Assembly: GCF_019175385.1 (NCBI RefSeq)
Contig: NC_083346.1
Coordinates: forward strand, 57,379,821 to 57,443,820
Origin: Lycium barbarum
Taxonomy: Eukaryota; Streptophyta; Magnoliopsida; Solanales; Solanaceae
Direction of reading: 5' to 3'
DNA length: 64,000 nt
The stretch's first letter is position 1. Each line of letters opens with the position of its first letter. Position numbers and translations under genes: made by a program. Of the stretch, positions 59,183 to 64,000 are shown one piece after another. The notes below the pieces were generated by a model. It made no database searches, was not told the origin of the DNA, and worked only from the letters and a program-made list of their open reading frames with translations.

Positions 59183-59263
59183 GTCCTGGGTTAGAGTCAC
59201 ACTGGAAGGGAAGTGTGGAAACACTATAAATCCTCCTAAATGGGGGGATAAAAAAAAAAAAAT
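59183..59263 (+). mobile_element. Short SINE-like insertion with poly-A and 14-bp duplication
   Basis: The 14-base AAGTCTGTCTGTAG occurs exactly on both sides (59169-59182 and 59264-59277). The 81-base body begins GTCCTGGGTTAGAGTCACAC, where GGGTTAGAGTC resembles a Pol III B box, and ends in an A-rich tail. A long duplication plus poly-A tail means LINE-mediated insertion. The A box is missing, so it is 5'-truncated. Confidence 0.8.
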
Positions 59264-59703
59264 AAGTCTGTCTGTAGTTGAAGTGAGAAAAGGCATAGGA
59301 GGAAAAGAGGATTTTTTTTTTTTTTTTTTAAAAAAGGCCTCCAGTTTCTTATGCCACGTAGTGCATAGAAAGTTGTGGGCATTGTGGGAGTGATAGGTGA
59401 TGAGATAAGCAAAATCGCAATTTAGGTCAAGGTAAAAAAACTATTGTATTGTAGCTACAGGACAATTCCCTTTAACCCAATCATGTTACTCCATTTTAAA
59501 GTGAATTTACGAAAATACCCTTATATATATATATATAGCAGGCATGTTGAAACCAACATTTATAATTTTATATATATACCGAAGATATAATCTCAGCTAT
59601 AACGTGAGAATTACAAGGTATAAGAGAAGATATAGAAAGACTTACAACTAATATACAATATCAAAAGAAAGTCTGTAAAATAAAGATTCCCCTGGGATAA
59701 TAA

Positions 59704-60252
59704 ACAAAGCTAGAAAAAATAGATACGTTAAAAAATCTAGAATACTTAGACTTAAGAATATACCCAGAAAAGAAATATAGAGCATTAAAAGATCATAGTA
59801 TTATAAAGTGTAATTTTAGTAACGGAGACCATATATTACATAGTGAAGACAAACAGTTTAATACACTAGTAGATCTAGTCATAAATTTTAGTGAAAAAAT
59901 ACAAGAAAATAATAAAGACATTACTAGAATATTAGAGGTAGTAGAAGCATCCCAAACTAAGCAAAAGAAAACTTCAGAAAAATTAGAACAAAATCTTGAT
60001 TACTTAAAATCACAAGAATTAGAATTAGAAAGAAAAGTCCAGATTCTAATTAACAAATTTAATTTAGAAAAATTACCTACAAAGAATGAAATAAAAAGGT
60101 TAGTTAAAGTTATTACAGAAAAACCAAAAGAAATAGAACTAAAGACAACCCAAATAGTCTCTCAAATAACGCAACAAGTAGAAGTTTTAACTAGTGATAT
60201 TAAAGAATTAAAAAAGACAGTAGAAGAACTAAAAGAAATCACTCTTTCATGA
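59704..60252 (+). pseudogene. Pararetroviral ORF1-like, no ATG
   Basis: 182 sense codons between a double stop (59698-59703) and TGA at 60250-60252 contain no Met codon. The product would be Lys/Glu-rich with heptad-like spacing, a probable coiled coil over most of its second half. The same frame upstream (59581-59697) also looks coding but has a TGA at 59605-59607. Either the virus used a non-AUG start, as known for tungrovirus ORF1, or the original start was upstream and stops have since arisen. The TGA overlaps the ORF2 ATG as ATGA. Confidence 0.55.
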
Positions 60253-60665
60253 GTAGACCAACTTTAGCCCAAGAAGAAGCCTCAAAATTAATAGAAAAGT
60301 CTATACCTTTACCACAAGACTATAAAGATTATATACCTAACGCCAAATCTAATCAAATAACTCTTAAACAAAATATTTCCATAATCTCAATATTATTAGA
60401 AATAATAAAGAAAATAGAAATAATAATATCAATGTTAGAAATAATAAGTGAACGTCTACGACTAGTAAGTGAACAACAAAAAGAGAAAAATATAGAAACT
60501 TCTAAAAATAAAGAAGTTAAAGAATTAATAGACCAATTAAAAAAGGTAGAAATAACCCCTCAAAAGGAAAAAGTTAAAATAACTAGAAAAGCGCAAAAAT
60601 GGACCTTCTTCCAATTAGATCAAGAAACGAAGGAGGATCAGAAAGACAAGAAAGACCAAGAGTAA
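60249..60665 (+). CDS. Pararetroviral ORF2-like, intact small protein
   Basis: A 138-codon open frame starting MSRPTLAQEEASKLIEKS, with ATG overlapping the ORF1 stop by ATGA, an arrangement that favours translation by termination-reinitiation or leaky scanning. The middle is Ile/Leu/Glu-rich and predicted helical. The C-terminal third is very basic and acidic (KKVEITPQKEKVKITRKAQK), then ends with alternating Lys/Asp/Glu. Badnavirus and tungrovirus ORF2 products are virion-associated, nucleic-acid-binding proteins of roughly this size. It has no stops, unlike its neighbours. Function is inferred from position. Confidence 0.55.
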   Translation: MSRPTLAQEEASKLIEKSIPLPQDYKDYIPNAKSNQITLKQNISIISILLEIIKKIEIIISMLEIISERLRLVSEQQKEKNIETSKNKEVKELIDQLKKVEITPQKEKVKITRKAQKWTFFQLDQETKEDQKDKKDQE

Positions 60666-60735
60666 GTTTTTCAGACAATATAATAGGTAATAATTTCTTA
60701 TCAAGAATTTTAAATAGAAGAACGCCAGAGGAAAA
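60599..60735 (+). pseudogene. Start of pararetroviral ORF3, cut by an LTR
   Basis: An ATG at 60599 overlaps ORF2 by 67 bases in another frame and opens about 45 codons, beginning MDLLPIRSRNEGG, up to the solo LTR at 60736. The large ORF3 of this virus group encodes movement protein, coat protein, protease, RT and RNase H; only its N-terminal edge is present. The start is the first ATG in frame, so the real initiation site may differ. Confidence 0.5.
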
Positions 60736-63700
60736 TGTCACACCCTGACCTTACTAGGGTGTGATGGGCACCCGACCCCATATCCGGAGCCGAGCGAACC
60801 CGCTGACTCATATTACATACTTAACTTCCTTAGACTCTTACATCAATAAAAATGAAAAAACATAATAAAGCTTTCAAAATTTTCTTTTTCCATCGTACTC
60901 AAACCAAACAGAATATGCAATTACATGGACTTTATGACATAACACAATGACACGTCGGCTGGTGGAGCCGATCATAATATCGACACTGTATACCCACGAC
61001 TCTGTCTGCAAAGTCTCTAACTTCGAACAAAGCATCATAGCATATATACTCTGACTCGGCAGCACTCCAGGATAAGTGGAGCCTACCAACTCCGCTGGAA
61101 CATCTTCTATGCTAGCTTCAGCTCATCTGGGTGTACCTGCGCGGCATGAAACGCAGCCCCCGAAGAAGAGGGGTCAGTACGAACAATGTACTGAGTATGT
61201 AAGGCATGAATAGCAACATAGTAAGAAATATAAACATGTATAACAACAGGATATCATATCATGAGGTAAAGGAGTAACCTGTACACATGTAAGCCTTTTA
61301 GGCCGGATGCCATGCATGCTTATCTTTCCTTTGAAAACATTTCTCTTTCATATATAGAAAATAGAACATGTCATAGCGCCGACCCCCATCGGCTCGCCCA
61401 CATATGTAGAAATAGAACATATCATTCATATCATATCATAGCGCCGAAATACATCGGCTCGCCCACATATGGCCCGCGTCCGGGCATCCCGCGTCCGGGA
61501 TGATAATCACGCCAACTGATCAGGTGGATACGCGTATATAACGCTCTGCCCTTTTTCCCATCTTCCCCATATACATATACATATATCATCTACATATACC
61601 CCATAAGCAGCATGCATGAGAGCCCAAAGAAAGTCATGTATCTATCGGAGTGACGTAAGGTCGGTAACCTCTGATTGCATTATGGAATAATCAGGATCGT
61701 CATGTCTCACCTTGAAGGAACGATAATCATAAGGGGAGACTATCAAGGAAGAGTGTCATCATGAGAAAACATAAAACAGGATCATAAGGCATCGTTTCAT
61801 ATACTTGGAACCTTTAAAGTAGTCATTATCCATAATAGAGTTGAGAAATCAAGAAATAACTTAACATTTTCATATTGTCATATTCATGGTGGGAACATAT
61901 CGTCAACGTATCTGTCATAGACATTTTATCATATTTGACGTCATCGTTGTCATTATGAAATCATATTCATCATTTAAGTCATAAAAGCTTTCAATCTCTT
62001 AAAACTTGGTTTTTGGAAAATATGGACATTTTGATAGAAAACCAATTATGAACCATTAGGAAAAAGACTTATAACTTGGAGTCATAGACTTCTAGCTTTT
62101 GCAAGTAAGGAAGATATAAAAACATTCAAGACGTTATGACGTGGGGATCATGCCTTTAGAAGAAAAGAGACGAGCCTTACATACCTGTGCCGCGCCTTAC
62201 TAGCTACACTTATTCGTCCAACTTGTTAGTCTACATGCAAGAAGATTGACATTATCGTTAGATTCGTCGACATATACTTGTCTTAACCTTTCAAGTTCAT
62301 TCACTTATGGTCTGCCGAAATTTCGGCAGCACCTCCCCTGTAAATACACCATCCCCGAGATTCTAACTCGGCTAAATTTTTAATCAACAACAATCCGGGA
62401 ATTCAACCCGACCAAACTATCAACAACAATACCAATAATTATTCTAGCAACACTTCATCATTCAATTCTATTCAATTCAATTCAATTCACATAACTTTCA
62501 AAACGATTCAATCAACATACTACTCCATCCAACACCTTCCAACTCCAATAAAAACAATAACAACACATTACTTTTCCTTCCAAATTCATGAACTACACAC
62601 TAACAACATCATATTAACAACACCACACTAACAACATTACCTTTCGTGCATGCAAGAACATTACATTCAATATACATAAGCTTCTAAAACAAGTCTCCAA
62701 CTTGAATCATCCAATGCCTTCATTTTCATCACATAAACCATCACAACAATAACCAAATTACTAGGTAAAACTAATTCATTCCTTCCACACCAAAACAGCC
62801 CATTCTCGGCCACACATCAACAAGCATCATATTCATGAGTTTTATTCATTTCTACACATTACAATATGTACAAGATATTCACAACCACAACAACGAAAGT
62901 ACCAAATAAAATCAATTCATTTGTCCTACACAACCCCACTATATTCGGCCACCATAACACATACATGGCCACAACTTCAACATGCATGTTTTCATGTTTT
63001 TCATTCATTATCACACACTACAACACACATGAACCATCTATAACACATGAGAAGAGGATTAAAACTTACCTTCTTCACTTAGTTCTTCAACATGACTTGA
63101 GTTGAGAATGGTAAGGATGAATGGTTTGCTTGCTACAACAATTACTCCATGTTGTTTAGCACCTTCCATTTAGTGGAAATACTAGAAGAAAATATTTTTT
63201 TGATCAAGAATTCAAGGAGCTAATTTTCCATAGCCTTGGCCGAATGGCCCTCCAAAGTTTTCTTCTTCTTTGTTTTCTTTCTTTCTCCAAATTTGTTGAA
63301 TTAAAAGATGACTTCTCATATATATATATATATCTTCCACCACTTCTATATATTTATGCTTAGGTCCCTCAAATATGGTCACATATCCCCCTTCTTTCTT
63401 TTCTAGAGTTTTCTTCTCTTTTCTTGAAATTTCTTAAAATTCAACCAAAGAAGACTAAGTGTCTTCTTATGGAAGCTTTGGGTCCATACATCTTTATAAT
63501 TTGCAATTGGCCCCCCCCATTTAACACAAATGTGAGCACATGGCACTCATGCCACACGGCCATCTTGGAGGTTTCAAGAATTTTCTTGAATATTTGTGAA
63601 ATTACCATTTTACCCCTAGGCTCCCATAATATTACCATGAACGATTTTGCGAATTTCCCTTTTTGCCCTTAACCTTTCCGAATGTTTCCACACTAATAAT

Positions 63701-63820
63701 GTTCATAAATAATATTCACAACCAACTTGTACGTTAGAATAATTTTGGAAGATGGTCATTCCCTTAGCTTTGCTGCGACTTCCTTGGGATATCCAAACGT
63801 ATAAAATACGGGATATAACA
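60736..63820 (-). mobile_element. Solo LTR inserted in the pararetrovirus
   Basis: A 3085-bp LTR starting TGTCACACCC and ending GGATATAACA, flanked by GAAAA (60731-60735 and 63821-63825). It contains the conserved hairpin, a GCCCGCGTCCGGGCATCCCG palindrome-rich stretch near 61475 and a short ATTCA tandem run near 62465. No ORF with a known domain. Confidence 0.95.
61173..61205 (-). promoter_or_regulatory. Conserved LTR inverted repeat (hairpin)
   Basis: GTCAGTAC (61173-61180) and GTACTGAG (61188-61195), then TATGTAAGG. Confidence 0.7.
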
Positions 63821-63825
63821 GAAAA

Positions 63826-64000
63826 TAACCAACAGTTAAGTGAGGTAATAGATGTAGATCGAGACATACAGATTTTCCAACAAAATCAATTAAAATTATT
63901 AAACCCAAAGACTTTATACAACATAGGATAGTTTTCAAGAACAACACAATTATATAGACACTATAGAGAAGAGCAGTTATCAGTCATAGGAACTAAAGTT
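63826..64000 (+). pseudogene. Continuation of pararetroviral ORF3
   Basis: Picks up the ORF3 frame after the inserted LTR. It contains a LNPKTLYNIG segment followed by an in-frame TAG (63928-63930) and then a TTQLYRHYREE segment, which resemble the N-terminal region of badnavirus polyproteins as I remember it. The TAG shows the copy cannot make the full polyprotein. It runs off the right edge. Confidence 0.5.

Larger units (their letters stand above)
59583..64000 (+). other. Endogenous pararetrovirus fragment (Caulimoviridae, badna/tungro-like)
   Basis: A-rich coding DNA, unlike its surroundings, carries three successive open frames in the order and overlap style of badnaviruses and Rice tungro bacilliform virus: ORF1, ORF2 (joined by ATGA) and the start of a large ORF3. 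It is integrated and decayed: stops in ORF1 and ORF3 and a 3085-bp solo LTR in ORF3. Only the first part of the viral genome is in the window; it runs off the right edge. Genus assignment is inference from gene order. Confidence 0.65.

Overview
This window is plant nuclear DNA made almost entirely of transposable elements stacked inside one another. The long LTRs, which begin TGTTA-C/T-A and end GTGACA, together with chromodomain integrases and tRNA-iMet primer sites, point to Ty3/gypsy chromoviruses of the Tekay/Del type. The particular LTR types suggest Solanaceae; that is inference from remembered families, not a search result. Only one host protein-coding gene is supported.

Layout. 1-2101: minus-strand, internally deleted Tekay-like remnant whose LTR starts with a 5S rRNA-like sequence. 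2195-5131: plus-strand LTR, apparently chimeric. 5132-13500: minus-strand Tat/Ogre-like remnant (protease, gag, tRNA-Arg-type primer site, short LTR), split by a solo LTR (6990-12516) that is itself split by another solo LTR (7522-10419). 13501-15122: non-coding. 15127-36799: a small terminal-inverted-repeat transposon split by a plus-strand gypsy element (15374-36413). The 5' LTR of that element is split by a complete minus-strand gypsy element (15824-26223), and its 3' LTR by a solo LTR (32205-34322). A Stowaway-like MITE sits at 36480-36737. 37015-42108: a two-exon host gene for a small cysteine-rich protein, with DNA transposons in its intron. 42509 to about 56795: a minus-strand L1-type LINE split by a solo LTR (47701-54720), which holds another solo LTR (48840-52162). 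56796-59582: AT-rich non-coding DNA with MITE and SINE remnants. About 59583-64000: an endogenous pararetrovirus fragment (Caulimoviridae, badnavirus/tungrovirus-like order) split by a solo LTR (60736-63820).

Eight insertions were resolved to the base by matching 5-bp target duplications: ACTGG, GCATG, CTTTC, CAAAA, GTATT, TGGCC, AGAAT and GAAAA. Six are solo LTRs and two keep both LTRs plus an internal region. None encodes an intact enzyme set; stops, frameshifts and lost catalytic residues are frequent.

The most interesting patterns lie inside the LTRs. A hairpin-forming inverted repeat (GTCAGTAC / GTACTGAG) is kept in all eleven LTR copies, although the rest of the LTRs has diverged. A second site, a few hundred bases after the LTR start, carries subfamily-specific short palindromes. 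All calls come from reading the sequence; no alignment or database search was run.
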